64,000 nucleotides of DNA, from the NCBI GenBank assembly GCA_944472155.2, contig OX235271.1, positions 81,853,256-81,917,255 of the forward strand, in the 5' to 3' direction. The notes under the pieces are model-generated. The model worked only from the letters and a program-made list of their open reading frames with translations, was not told the DNA's origin and made no database searches. The translations under genes and the position numbers were made by a program. Below, piece after piece: positions 42,976-56,300 of the stretch; the first letter of the stretch is position 1; each line of letters begins with the position of its first letter. The stretch is from Trichobilharzia szidati. Its lineage: Eukaryota > Platyhelminthes > Trematoda > Strigeidida > Schistosomatidae.

Positions 42976-45900
42976 TACTTGAAAATATATATATATATCC
43001 GTATATATCTCGACTACTATATATGAGTTATGCATAAACATATATGGCGTGAACAATCTATCTACATTGGCGCGTAATTATTTTGTGTGTTTTTAGCAGT
43101 AGCAAGTGTTAAATAAATATGATCACACAAACACACACACAAGCATACAATTGACACAAACAATTCAGCTGTTGTTTGCTTAAGCTTTAAGCATTGATAT
43201 AAAGCAGAGAAACAAAAAAACAAAGAAAAGAAAAGAAAATTGGATTTGTGTATAATATAGTTTATTTATTTGATAAAAGGAGTAATCATTATATCATCAT
43301 GATTATATTTATCAACATTGTCAACGTCACAATATCACTAATACAAATTAAACAAAGAAACAAACAGTTATTATGATTAAATATAACTCAAATTGAGATA
43401 ATTTGATAACATTTGTTTGTTGTTGAAAGAATGAAGTGAATCAGTCGACAATTTTCGCCTGGAAATTTCAAAATTAACGGCACGCACGCACGGACACACG
43501 AAGAGAATATCCCACTTCATAGAGTATCAGTATATTGAGATAAATAAGATGGACAAGTGAAGATAAAAGAGAGAAAGTATGTATACAAAGATCAACAGAT
43601 CAATAAAGAGTGCAAATTTGTGAACAAGGGAGAAAAAAGACGCTTCGTCTCACTTGAATTATACACACACACAAAGAGACAAACAAAATAAACAGATCAA
43701 TAGTAATAATAATAATAAGCATGATTTTAATCAAGATGACGGTTATTGCTGTATACTTCTCAAGACACTTCCTTTTTTGGCGTAATGCAGAAGTGATAAA
43801 AAATTTAGGCACAGCATGGAGATATACTTCTACTTATTTCTTTTTGTGGTTTGTGGTTGTTGTTGATGGTGGTGGTGTTAGTGTAAATCCACCATTAAAG
43901 GGCTAAAGAGTGAACAAATAAAATGAGAGGAATACAGAAGAAAAGAGAGTACCTCTCTCTCTACATATTTATGTATATATGCATTTTTATCCAAAAGAGA
44001 AGTAATAAACCAAACAAAATCAATATTTTTTTTAAAAAAACAACACAAAAACAATATTGCCAACAGGGAAAAAAGATAAATGAACGTAAAAAGTAGTGAT
44101 GAAATAACTCTCTAGATAACAAAACGCACAAATGAATAAATGATCAATTGAGTAAATTTTTGAAGCAGTTAAAGGATATTTATTATTGAACAAGAAACAA
44201 AATATACATTTTATATATATATAGATAAACCTTTAAAGAGGCATAAATACATAAGAAAGTTGATACAGAGAAAAACCCAAATTAAAAAACCGCTGCATGA
44301 AGAAAAGGAAAACAATAAAAGAGAATATAGACAGACTAACTGTCTCAATAGGCGCATGTATAAATAAATATATGTATAGTAATGACATAACACACACTTC
44401 ATGTCATATACTACTGAATTTCAGCGACGCATATATGCATATATATACGTATGTCGACTTGGAGACAATTGAAAGACAAGTTATACAGGGAAAAAAACAG
44501 TACGTGGAAACAAACGCAGAAAAGTAGCTGTGTAGCACTATGCTAACTATGTTGACAACGTCAACATTGTTCTTATTTTTCTCTATAAATAAGGGGTATG
44601 ATGTTTGTTTTCTTTCGTGTTTTTTTTTGTTGTGAGAAAAACTAAACTGTTGTTTGTTTTTATTGCATTTTGAACACAGAAGAAAGAGAACATTTTTCCT
44701 AACGGTAATAATCATAATAAGAATAATAATGACCTCTTCAAAAAGTGTTTAAATAAGATCAGTTGATTATTGCTCATGTGTGGTAGGTGATAAGTGATAA
44801 CTCGTGCACAAAAAGAAATGATAAAATGTTTTTAGTAAAAACAGTAGAACAGAACAAAAAAGAATTTTAAAATGTATACACAAAAGCACCTATTTTATTA
44901 ACAACACAGAGATAAACTCCAACAGAGGTAACCATAGGAAAGTAAGAACCACAGCTGAACACAGTTGTTGAATAGAGAGATCAATACTGTGGAAGAATCA
45001 AAACAGACAAGAGAAAAAAAAGAGGATGGAAAAGAAAGGCAACAATAACGACAGCAACAACAACAGCAACAGATGGAATAGCATGAATCATTCATTGACA
45101 CAAAGACAAAGAAAAAAAGAAAATAAAGCAAGAATGTGTGCGAGACTGGCACAAATTACTATTATAAATTATGTTCAAAATAATACCCATGATGACTAAG
45201 CAAAATAGAAAACACAATGAAAACAAGGGGGCGGGGGTGAAGAAAGCCAATATTGTAACAACAACAACAACTGAAACAACATCGTGATATTTACGAAATG
45301 TTGTTATTATTATTAGTATCACCATCAGTTTTATTCACATATGTGCTTGAAGGAATCATAACTACACGGTCAGTAAGCAAGTAAGTACGTAAGTAAGTAA
45401 GTACATTATATACTGACTGTAAAACAGATCAAATGTCATGATTGATTCTCATATTATATTATCAATAAACACTTGGTTAAAAGCAGGAAAGAACATAAAA
45501 AAAGAGCGTGGATTAATCACATCCTCTTCAGGTGTACATACATATACACAGACGCCTCTCACTCCACTCCTCCCACCATATGACGCAAACATAGACACAC
45601 GCACACACGCTCACACAGACACAAAGTCACCATCTATAGCTTCCATGTAATAATAATAATGAGAATCAAAGAAGTAAAAAGGAAGCAAGAATTTTTGGCG
45701 CAAACATTCTGTTTTTTGTAGAGAAGAGACAGAGGGAGTGAGAGAGAAAGAGAGAAAAGACAATGTCTACAAGAATGCAACAACAACAAAAATAATAAAT
45801 AAATGAATTTTTTCTTAAAAAAAAGAAAGAAAGAAGTAGACTAATCATTCTCCTCCCACAGTGTGTGAATCATAAACAAACCAGACGTGAAGTTAAACAG

Positions 45901-46490
45901 ATGATGGGAAAGGAAGAAAAAGAAAGGCTGCTAGTGATTTCGTTTGTCTCCATAATCTGTAAAATACAAATAAATGCAGATTACAAGAGTTGAATAACAA
46001 TAAAATACACACACAGAGAAAGAAGGTGAAAAGGAAGGGGGGGGAGAGTAGAAGAAATCAGACTGAGATTCGAATTGTTATCAGGATTATGATAAAGTGA
46101 CACGGTGAGAATAAAGACCTTATGCATGTATGTGTATATATATGCATACACGTTATTGTGATTACACTCGTGTCATACATATAATACTGAATTGTTTACA
46201 CATTCAACAGAACCCTGAAAAACTTTCATTCTGACTGCAAAAAAAACAAACAAAACACTGAACACAGAAGACCATGAAGCTTTAAGGGAAGAATAGTTTG
46301 CTTTTCCTTTCAAAATGAGGAGAATTGAAGAGTCACAAACATTGGACAAATAAAAAAACAAGAAGCCATGGAAGATACTTAATTGATTAATTAATTGTCA
46401 AGTCGTATAAATGCTATACCGGGTTATTGTCTTTTATAATAATAATAATAATAGAGGGAAATTTTCCCTTTATCAGTTTATTACACTTCT
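42976..46490. other. Repeat-poor AT-rich stretch downstream of the RUSC-like gene
   Basis: About 3.5 kb with no SINE, LINE or Penelope-like copy recognised, unlike the rest of the window. The plus strand is purine-rich and the minus strand pyrimidine-rich, with many short A-runs, a (CAACAA)-like patch near 45050-45075 and short GTAA/CA arrays (about 45375-45400, 45590-45620). No reading frame here looks coding. Position and strand bias fit a long 3' UTR or downstream region of the minus-strand gene, but that is inference. Confidence 0.4.
46480..46485 (-). promoter_or_regulatory. Candidate polyadenylation signal AATAAA
   Basis: The minus strand reads AATAAA about 90 nt past the stop codon of the RUSC-like gene. 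A short 3' UTR ending just beyond is possible, but the long repeat-poor stretch down to 43 kb has further A/T-rich signals, so the true end is open. Confidence 0.35.
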
Positions 46491-46575
46491 TAATTATAAT
46501 ACAGTGGAAAACAACAGAAGAGAGATATAGAGGGAGAGAGGGGCAAACAAGTGGTTAACAATTAATGCGATCAAG

Positions 46576-47319
46576 TTAACGACGTGTTCCTCCTCCTCCT
46601 CCTCCGTTGCCGCTGCCGCCGCCACCACCTGTTGACGAAGAATTGGAATTTGATGACGCTGAAGATGATGATTTATTATTCTGTAGTAAATGATTTTTTG
46701 TACTATTTGTTTTAGCATTTTCTGAGGGACGTGATACATTAGCATGAGCAGAAGTTGTTTTATTGCTACCATTATTAACAGCAGCAGCAGCAGCAGTTGT
46801 TGTTGTTGTATTAGGCGCAGGAGTGTTAGATGGTGTATTCGGAGTACGTGTATTCGACTTCGGGACATGTGAAGCATTACTACGGCGTAGATTTGAAAAG
46901 GCAGTTTTTAATCGACCACGTACTTGAGAATTCACTTGATTATCTGAATTTATTGCACTATATGATTTAGGCTGAACAAGACCAGTTGTTTCATTTGATA
47001 TATTATTATTAGTAGTAGTAGTAGTATTATGATTACTTGACTTGGAATCAATATTATCAATAGTACTCGAGCGTGTACTGTGTTTCACAGAATTTGAAGC
47101 AGATGGTAATCTTGACGGCATAGGGCGTTGTGTAGGCAAATGATGTTGAGAATAACAATGATTATTAGACGTTGATGTATTATTAGTCGTGGAATTTCCT
47201 GAAACTGTTGACGGGATTGATGATGCTGATGGAATACGACTGCTAGAATTACCATTTAAATTAATCATTTGTCGACGTGTGACAACTGTAGCAGGAGGAA
47301 TATTTGAACGTAATGTTGT
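46576..47319 (-). CDS. RUSC-like gene, exon F (terminal, low-complexity tail)
   Basis: The acceptor TTTCCTTTCCAG opens 744 nt in phase 0, ending with TAA at 46578-46576. The 247 residues are Ser, Thr and Asn-rich with basic patches and no SH3 or other folded domain. Three SxIP sequences (SNIP, SRIP, SSIP) lie within 32 residues at 413-444 of the assembled protein; SxIP is the EB1-binding motif of microtubule plus-end proteins. The tail ends in poly-Ala, poly-Ser and a Gly-rich stretch before TRR. Homopeptide tracts coded by GTT/GTA and CCT/CCG repeats may vary in length between individuals. Confidence 0.82.
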   Translation of the reverse strand, partial: TTLRSNIPPATVVTRRQMINLNGNSSSRIPSASSIPSTVSGNSTTNNTSTSNNHCYSQHHLPTQRPMPSRLPSASNSVKHSTRSSTIDNIDSKSSNHNTTTTTNNNISNETTGLVQPKSYSAINSDNQVNSQVRGRLKTAFSNLRRSNASHVPKSNTRTPNTPSNTPAPNTTTTTAAAAAVNNGSNKTTSAHANVSRPSENAKTNSTKNHLLQNNKSSSSASSNSNSSSTGGGGGSGNGGGGGGTRR

Positions 47320-50300
47320 CTGGAAAGGAAATATAAAGTAACGAACTGAGAGTTAATCAGAGTAAATAATACTACCTATTAAGAGTATGTGAATTCAGCC
47401 ATCATCTAATTATCTACAATGTTACACTATAATCATTCCCTTCTGATTAGGTTATAAGTAACACTGTACAACTAGTTGATATTGAGTGGAAGCACACCTT
47501 TAAAGACAACATATGGTTAAAAACGAGTAGGTAATCAAGAAATTTTAGTTCCCCTTTCACCTTTACAAATGAAACAGCAGCCGATCGCTGCCTTTCCGTC
47601 TGGTGAAGACAACGCCATTAGAGGCTAGATTACCTACTTCTCCGTGCGCTGAGTTTACTTCCGATTAGTTAGATAATTCACTTCTATGAGCTACAGAAGT
47701 GCGTCGGTGATATAGCTGTTAGGACGCTCGCCGAACATGCACATGGTCCGGAGTTCGATCCCAGCCGACATACTCCTTTACTTCGCTAAGCCAGAAATAA
47801 AGCTGGTGAAGAGGAAAGGTTGGGCATGAGGCTAGCAACCCCATCCTGTAAAAATAAACACTGCTACAGAAACTTCAAGCCACTAGCTTGAAGCCCTATG
47901 TTCCACTGGGGAACGTGATGGAAAAAAAAATAAGCTACAGAGATACCTTTCGGATCAGCTTAAAAGACACGACCAGAGGATGGAAAAGATATCCGCATGC
48001 TTCAAATTTGGTCACGAGATGATAACAGTCACAGAACCAATGGAAAACCAAGCAGTACTAAACAGTTGTTTCATACTACTTTGGGACTCTTCATCAGTAT
48101 GCACCAACCCGAGTCGAACCCAAGACCTTCTAGTTACAAGACGAGATCGTAGACCATTCAACCAATGGGACCCATGAATCATAAAAATTAGTAGAAATTG
48201 AGATTAATGGGTCATGGGATCGGGTTCCAGTGAGTGAATGGCTTAATTCCCACTACTTGAAGGTCCTGGGTTCGAACCCTGGCGGTGGGTATATACTGAT
48301 GAAGCGTCCTAAACTAGGACTAAACAGCTGGTTCCCCAATTGTTCTTTAACTAATCACAACTCGTGATCGAACTCGAAACAAATCAAATCCCTAGAAACT
48401 AACTGTTAGAAATGTCTGCATGCAATATAATCAATCATATGCGTACCATTTAATTGTCCAGCTACATGGTAGTGGGACATTAGGGATAATGTATACAAAA
48501 GGCACAAACTGCTAATATCATCATAATATAATCAAAATCATATGACCATGTTGTCAAAAATAGTTTATCCCAAAATCATTGACAATTAATATCTATTATC
48601 TTATTATTTACTTCATAAAAGAGGATTCAGCAGGTAAATATCCTCCCCTACAAAAATACTAATCAATTGGACAGTTAAACAATCTATACTTAGATATATT
48701 GTAAACAGATCAACTCTTATTCTTGAACAATAAATTCAAACATGATATTAAACAAGAAGAGGCAAGTCGAACTGCTCAACATTTTACATCACAGCATGTA
48801 AGGTGACAATAATAAAAAAGCTAACTAGATGAGAACAGTGATTTAAGGTGTGAAATATTATTGAGGTTATGTGAAACAATCTTAGCTTGGCAGACCAATA
48901 TATTAATATAATAGGATGACGATTGAATTCGCAACTTGGCATGTGAGGCAACTCAAATAAGTAGGTTACTACGAGGTTTCAAATCAGAAATTTAATCATT
49001 TATTGTTCATATGCCAGATGCACAGAGAAACACTCGTTTCTACGTTATAGCAGGCAATTATGTAGCAATTTATAGTTCAAAAATACAATCTTTAAAAACC
49101 TTAAGCCAACAGAATACATAGCTTAACTATCAGTAGAGAATACACAAATATGCCACTATCTTACTTTGATTGGACACTTGATAGCAACCAATGTTATGCG
49201 TCTAGTCCTTGGTTTGACGCGGACTGAATTACATCAATCAGGTTTACAATGTGGTTATTATACTAGGTGACTTGCCATCCCGGTGCACTCTGGATTGATA
49301 TTAGGTTGTAGAAGGTAATTAGCAAGAAGCCCTGGACCTAGGTTTTATGCTTTTCGGCACTCATCAGCAACTCGACTTGGCAGAATTCAGTCTGCACCGA
49401 ACAAAGGACTAGACAAATGTCATTCATTACTACCTATTGACCAGTCAAAGTATTCATTACAGTCCTACACGACGTCCATCGTGGGTCCGAAGACCTCAGT
49501 GGTAACGTTTCTGACTGCAGAGCTGGATGACACGCGTTCAAATCTAAGAGGGCACATGAGTCTCTTCAAGAAAGCAGACAGGCTTTGCTGACGAGTGCTG
49601 ACAAGCACGAAACTCAGGTTCACAGCTTCTTGCCAATGGCTTCTAACCATCCAACATCAACACTACACTCTTATTTCAGTCGATAGTGACAAGCAGAGGA
49701 ACCTAGGTTGTGTGTTTCGTTCTATCCGGGACCCGTCAACTGCATGTGCAAGCATTCCCAGTAGTGAGACCCGACACCTGTACCCATAACTTCAAACGCC
49801 AAAGAATTACCCAGTAGGCAATGAGAACCAAAATAGCTTTACTCAAATCTTAAGACATCGTTGAAGTGTCAGTAATAAGCGCCAACGTGTCAACAAAAAC
49901 GGAGGTTTTTCTGTCCAACATAATCAATCCGCGGAAAATACAAATTAATCTAAACACAAATACTACCATCTTACTTTATTATTTGACGATGGTACCGATT
50001 CACCTCCATGCGATTGAGGCTGTTTATTATTTGTCGGTATTTGTGTTGTAGGTGGAACAGATGATTTTATCAGATTATTGTTTGTTGGGGTTGTTGTTGT
50101 TGTTGTTATATGTGGATCAACTAATGGTTTACGTACTTCAATTGATAAGTCTAAATTGAAAGGAAATGCTAACAATTGTTCTAAATGTGTCATTAGATCA
50201 GCGTGTAATTCACGTTGACCAGAACGACATTGACGAATGAATGCATCTTCACAGTAGAATCTGCGAAGTAATGTATCATTGGCGACAAGTGCATTCAACC

Positions 50301-53300
50301 ACATTGGTAAAGCTTTTGCACTAAAGAGAAAAAAACACCCAATATAAATTAAATGTCGTTATATTTATAGTGAAAGATATTCTTTAAAAAGTATTCATAT
50401 GTTCAGACTGTGTACCAGAGATCACAATGTTTGCAAATACATGGAACTGAGAACAGTATCTGTAGATGTATGATCCAATCAGAAATAAACTAGTCACAAT
50501 GAACAATAGTAGCATCAATAGGAGGGTTTCTCATTTACACATGTATGCTGTATAATTTAATTTGACCAAGAGTTTCTTATATCAGTGGATTGATAACTCT
50601 CTCATATGAGGAAATCGCACTACAATGGACGTTTTCAATGAATTTTTGCCTGTTTCAAGTGGATTTTGGAGTTGTGTCCGTATTAAGATTTTGCTGCCAG
50701 CTACGGACAACCACGAACCAAAAGGGGATATATAGTTCTCAGAATTGACCTTTTGTAACCCCTTCTTCTGCCTACCTGGGAAGCATCGTTTTAACTACAG
50801 GCTGAAGGAACTGACGAGGATATCAAAGCAAGAATCGGAAAAGCAAGACAAGCTTTCATCACTCTCAAGTCTGTGTGGAGGTCAACAGCACTCAGTATGA
50901 AAAATAAGATCCGGATTTTCAACTCCAATGTGAATTCAGTGCTACTATACGGATCAGAGACTTGCACTGCGCGTCATGAAGAACATCTCAAACAAACTAC
51001 AGACCTTCATTGACAGTCGTCTTCTCTCAATACTCAAGATCAGATGGCCGGCCAGAAAAGATCAGCGACAGAGATCTCTGGCAATGAGCGAACCAACCAG
51101 GAACCGATTGTGCAACAAATAAGCAGGAAGAAATGGAGATGAATTGGCCATACTCTGAGGAAACCATCAAGAGACATCACTAGACAAGCCCTCGAGTTGA
51201 ACCCGAAAGGGAAGCGGCGAGTTGGTCGTCAGTGCGAGGATGACTTGGAGGAGGTCATGTGAAGAGGAGATGAGAGCGTGTGGGGAGACTTGGAGCCAGG
51301 TGAAAACTCTAGCAGAGAACCGAACGCAATGGAGACACACGACTGAAGCCCTATGTTGCTCTAGGAATTAAAGGAAACAATAATAATAACCCCTTCTTCA
51401 GAATGGAGGAGCAGAATAACTGGCATCCTGCTAATCGGAGGGTAACAGCTTACTGCTGTTACGTACCTATTTAGCAGCAGTACAACTTCACCCATAGACC
51501 CCCCCCCAGAACAGTGTTAACAACTTACACTATGAAAGTAACTGGTTTTAGTCTAACCAACATCCAAACGACATTTCTGTCATGGGAGGATCTTCAGGAA
51601 CATTAGTGTTCTGGCTCGTTGAGTCACTTGGATATATGCAAGTCCGACCACCACGTCAAGGAAATCCATACATTTAAACTAATAGTATATGAGCTTCAAA
51701 GTTTACGTAACAAGGCAAAACAGCTAACTATAATGCAACAGGAAATCTACAGCACGAAGTGATGTTTATAAAAGAAGCTTCAACGCTCAATTCTTAGAAT
51801 ACCAATGCTGATTTTAATCCTTCAGTAAATATATTAATTAATTATTACTTTACGTTCCTAGCGGAACATAGGGCTTCAAGCTTGAGCTCTAAACTTTCGG
51901 TATCAGTGGTGTTCTTGCTTACAGGATGGGGTTGTTAGGTTAACGCCAACCTCCACTGTTTGTCAGGTGTACTACTTGCTAAGCGAGATTTATTAATGTG
52001 CCGGACGGGGATCGAACCCCGGAGCACATAACGCGTGCTTGCTTAACAAGTTTTCTACCACTGAACCCCTGACGCACTCTCCATAGCTGAAAATTAATAT
52101 GCCCTAAACCCTTAGCCAGTATGTTGTACAGTAGTCATAGATTATGAGGACTTCACATAAAAAAACATTGACCTAAAATTCTATCTCCGTTTGCTAACAG
52201 ATTTACCACTTACCATCTAAACAGTTGCCCCCTTCCCCCCACCCCAAAAAAAACCCAATCAAACTAAAAAGTGTTTTAAATACAAAAAAAGAAAAAAACA
52301 AATCAGCTGTAAAACGAGTAATACATGACACTTACTTTAAACAGGCGCATATAAATGCTCTGAACTTTGTTTTCTCCAAAGTAATATTAGTCAATGCTTT
52401 GACCTGACTAATAGCATCATTTAACACATGATAAGCTACACCGGTAGGCAATGCACCTATATAATATATATAAGGAAATCAACCATAATTAAGCATAGTG
52501 ATATAGAATAAGGCATAACAGTAACTGTTATAATAGCTGTAAAAGATTTCCTAGATAATGTGCTACACAATACATTTAAGGCATGAGCGCCTGTTATCTC
52601 CTACCTAATTGTCCAGATCGAAACCTGATGTGAATCTTAAGTGTCGAATGTCGAATCCAATGATCCACACATTTTCCCAACTAACTGTATAAACAAAATA
52701 TAATTTTCTATAGTTTGGTTTGTAAGGGTTAGTTATGTTTTTACGAGTTGATCACGGATTGATATCAGTTAGAGAACCATTGAAAACCAGGGTGTACTGG
52801 ACAGCTGTTTCATCCTAGTTTGAGAATTATCGGTGGGCGCGTACTGCTGATGATTCCCAAACTAGGATGAAACAGCTGTCCAGTACACCCTGGTTTTCAA
52901 TGGTTCTCTAACTGATATCAATCCGTGATCAACTCGTAAAAATATAATTTAGACTATAGGTTTTTCTAGGGATTTGAATGTAGATTTCGTCACGAATTAA
53001 CATCAGTTAGAGAGATCATTGGAAACCAGAGAGCACTGAACAACTGCTTCGTCCTAGTTGGAGACTCTTCAGTAGGAGACGGATATATCCTGAAGCAGTG
53101 TAGTGAGAAGTAATGACCAGTAGGAACCACTATGTCAAGGTGAAGTGGATATTATTCACCAATTAATAGATATTAGAATTCCGCCAACCAACTGGCTGAA
53201 TGATCAGCGGACTTGGTGTCTTAACTTCAAGGTCCTAGGTTCGATCCCTGATGGGGTCGTAACAGGTGGGCAATGATAAAGAGTTCAGCGATCTTCAGTC

Positions 53301-56300
53301 TTCAAAATCTACATTCAAAATAGAGTTTCTTATTTACAATACCAGCTGAGATATAATGTAACCAGATAGAACTTATTATAAGCAACAGTGTAGAGTATCC
53401 TGATGACAGTAAAATCGATTCGTCAACAGAGGTATCTACTCCTGCTGCTACTACTATTCACATTAACTAACTGTACGTCATTTTTGTTAATATGCATAAT
53501 ATTATTTATTTATTTATTCATTCATTTAAAGGTCTAGGTCATTAACACAAAACTATTTAGTCTTCCGATAGAGAAGAAAATGAAATGAGGTAAACCAAGA
53601 GATGAATACATGTGTGCACGCAATAACACACAAGCGCGTGCGCACGCACGCACACATACGCACACATTTTGCAAATGATAGTGATATTGGTCAACGAACT
53701 AATACACACACATACATATATATGCATGCACAACAATTTAAATTTATGGCTAAAAGGCCTGGTTAACATAATGAATATTAATGGGAGAGTGAAATTAAAA
53801 GCAGTAACATGTGAATAAATAAATAACTAGAAATAAATAAATCTAAGTAACACGCTTCAAATTTATTACCTACAAACAACATCTAGGGAAAAAGAGAAGT
53901 TTACGATGGTCTCACTAATCAATACTTTCGTACAAATTCATGATGCTAATGTTTGACACACAAACGCACACAGAGATGGTTGAATAACTAACAATAGCAG
54001 GAGGAAAAACTTGATATCAATGAGATGCACACTAGCGACTTGCCCTATTCAGGTAGGTAGTTACCTGGGGTTCTAGTGAGAAGTCGTAACCAGTAGGGTG
54101 CAGCAGGTCGGGTGTGAGGACAAATACCCGCCGAAGACTTTGGCTAGGGGTCGCGCTATGTCGTGAATTGGCAGAAGTTAGAATTCATGGGTTGGCCATT
54201 GGGTCGGGTCCCAGTGGCTTAATGGTATACTAGCTCGCCTTGTAACCAGAAGGTCCTGGGTTCGAACCCCGGTGGGTGCTGAAGAGTCCCAAACTAGGAC
54301 GACACAGCTGTCCAGTACTCCCAGGTTTTCCAATGGTTCTCTAACTAATGTCAGCTCATGATGAAAATCCTGTAAACTTATAATTGTTGACTAGTAAATG
54401 ACACCCAATGTACTACTAACTTCGTTTTCAGCGACATGTAACCACTGACAAAAATATCACACACACACACACACACTGAAGAGCTTTACACAAACATGTG
54501 TGTATGTGACAGAAGGGATACATACACGAAGTTAAGTGAATAATTAGCAATTTGAAAATGTGAGCAATTCGTAGCCCTACAAACAAGTGTCTTCAACCAG
54601 AGTACCCCAAGGAAATCAGATACACAGTCTACATGGTTCTAATCAAATCGACAGCCATCAGACTCCATGCATCGGCCAAACTAAAGCATACACTCCTCAT
54701 GGGGGAAGACAACAGTTCGACATCTAGACTGGTGAATATTTTCCACCCAGTAAAACTAATATCTCCTTGTTACGTAACACTAAATACAATCTGAACATGA
54801 TTCACCACCATGTGTTGTTCCATCTAAAGCAAGGTAGTGAACGGAGAAACCAGCATTCAAACATCTGTGGCATTTTCATGTCATTTATTTCCAACAGTTG
54901 TGTCTGTTTGAATACAATTACAGGCCAGGCTAATGATATTACCCAGTTGTTCAGGTGAAGGGAGGATGGGCTTGAACCCATGACCTGTTGGCTGAAATCT
55001 AGGTCCTTAAGCCAATGGAGTCATATCTCTTCGGACCGTAAGGAGAATGTATTACACCAACTGTATTACCATAAAAATTTCACGGAGGTTTTTATAGAAG
55101 TTTGATCGTAATGGTCTTTCTCAGTCTTTATTTCTGAAATATATTACCATGACTGGCTGATAAATCAATATTCAAACAGAACAGAAGTGCACTAGTTTAA
55201 GTAAATTCTTGAAACATCATGATGGACATAAAGAAATGAGGTAAATGTAGGGCATTGGAGGGCATTTCTGTTGCATAACCTGCCAAAAAGTGAAGATTTG
55301 ATCAATGAGCTATCATTAACCAGATTTGAGACCCTCCTGGTTTTCTCGAGTGCACTCTTCATAATCAAGCATATATGACTTTGAATCCCAAGAATTCAGA
55401 TACTTTTTTGGTCACTGTCACGCCTAAGTGCATTGGACACCAGTTAGATTGGAAGCAGTTAACACCATGGTGGAAACTGCTTACAACATGGTAGTGGTTT
55501 GAGTGTATAGCCATACTGCTAGCAAATAAATGTGTAGTAGAAGTAAAATACTTTTCTTTAATAAGCAACAGCTCAGATATGCTGCCCATCACTCTGTGGG
55601 AGAGAAATTAGGAAAAGTTAACGCCTCGTAAGTTGTACATCTTGACTTATTCTAAGAAGGTGTTCTCCCCTGAGAACGACACTCAACAAAGTACACCTCC
55701 AAATAGGTCATTTGATGTTAAACTCAAGCAGTCTTCTCCCAGGAATTAACATGACACAAAACTAGTGCTTTCTCGCTTAGATACTCAAAGAAGAAATCAA
55801 CTTCAACTACCAACCTTCTCCTGTTCTAAAATCCGATAAATTAATGACTAACTGGCTTACTGACTGAGTTTCAGCATAGAACTTTGCACAGAAGTGAAGC
55901 AGTTCAAGCTGATACACAACACGACGGTAGACAAAAGACAGAGAAAAGAAGGCTTAAAAGAACCATAAAAAGCAGGAAATCAGGGAAAAGGAGAAGTAAC
56001 ATGAAAGAAACATGACGGTTTAGCAGATATGGAAGACCACACAGAGTGAATCCATCTGTACCATTGAGAACGATTTTCAGCCATATTACCAATAGTCATC
56101 AGCCATTGTTTATTAGCATCCCGAAGATCCGAACCAGGCAGTCTATCCCTGCGTTCTAGATTCAAACCAACTGTCAAAGACTTCACCGGCTGATGCCAGG
56201 CTCTGATCTGGTCACTTTAAACTCTTTTCCAACCTGATTCTATATCGGCTAACATTACCCATCGAGGGAGGCAACGGCTCGGTATGCGCAACACGTAGTG

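Noticed and set aside
46494..46877. 127-codon minus frame overlapping exon F
   Set aside because: It is a shifted frame over the trinucleotide-rich exon (Leu-rich from CAG/AAC repeats); the exon F frame has splice and phase support.
52225..52407. Plus-strand frame over exon D
   Set aside because: Antisense to exon D; Lys-rich from A-runs.
55100..55650. Possible extra exon of the RUSC-like gene between C and D
   Set aside because: Exons C and D already join in phase, and the open minus frame at 55365-55592 has no RUN similarity or good splice sites.
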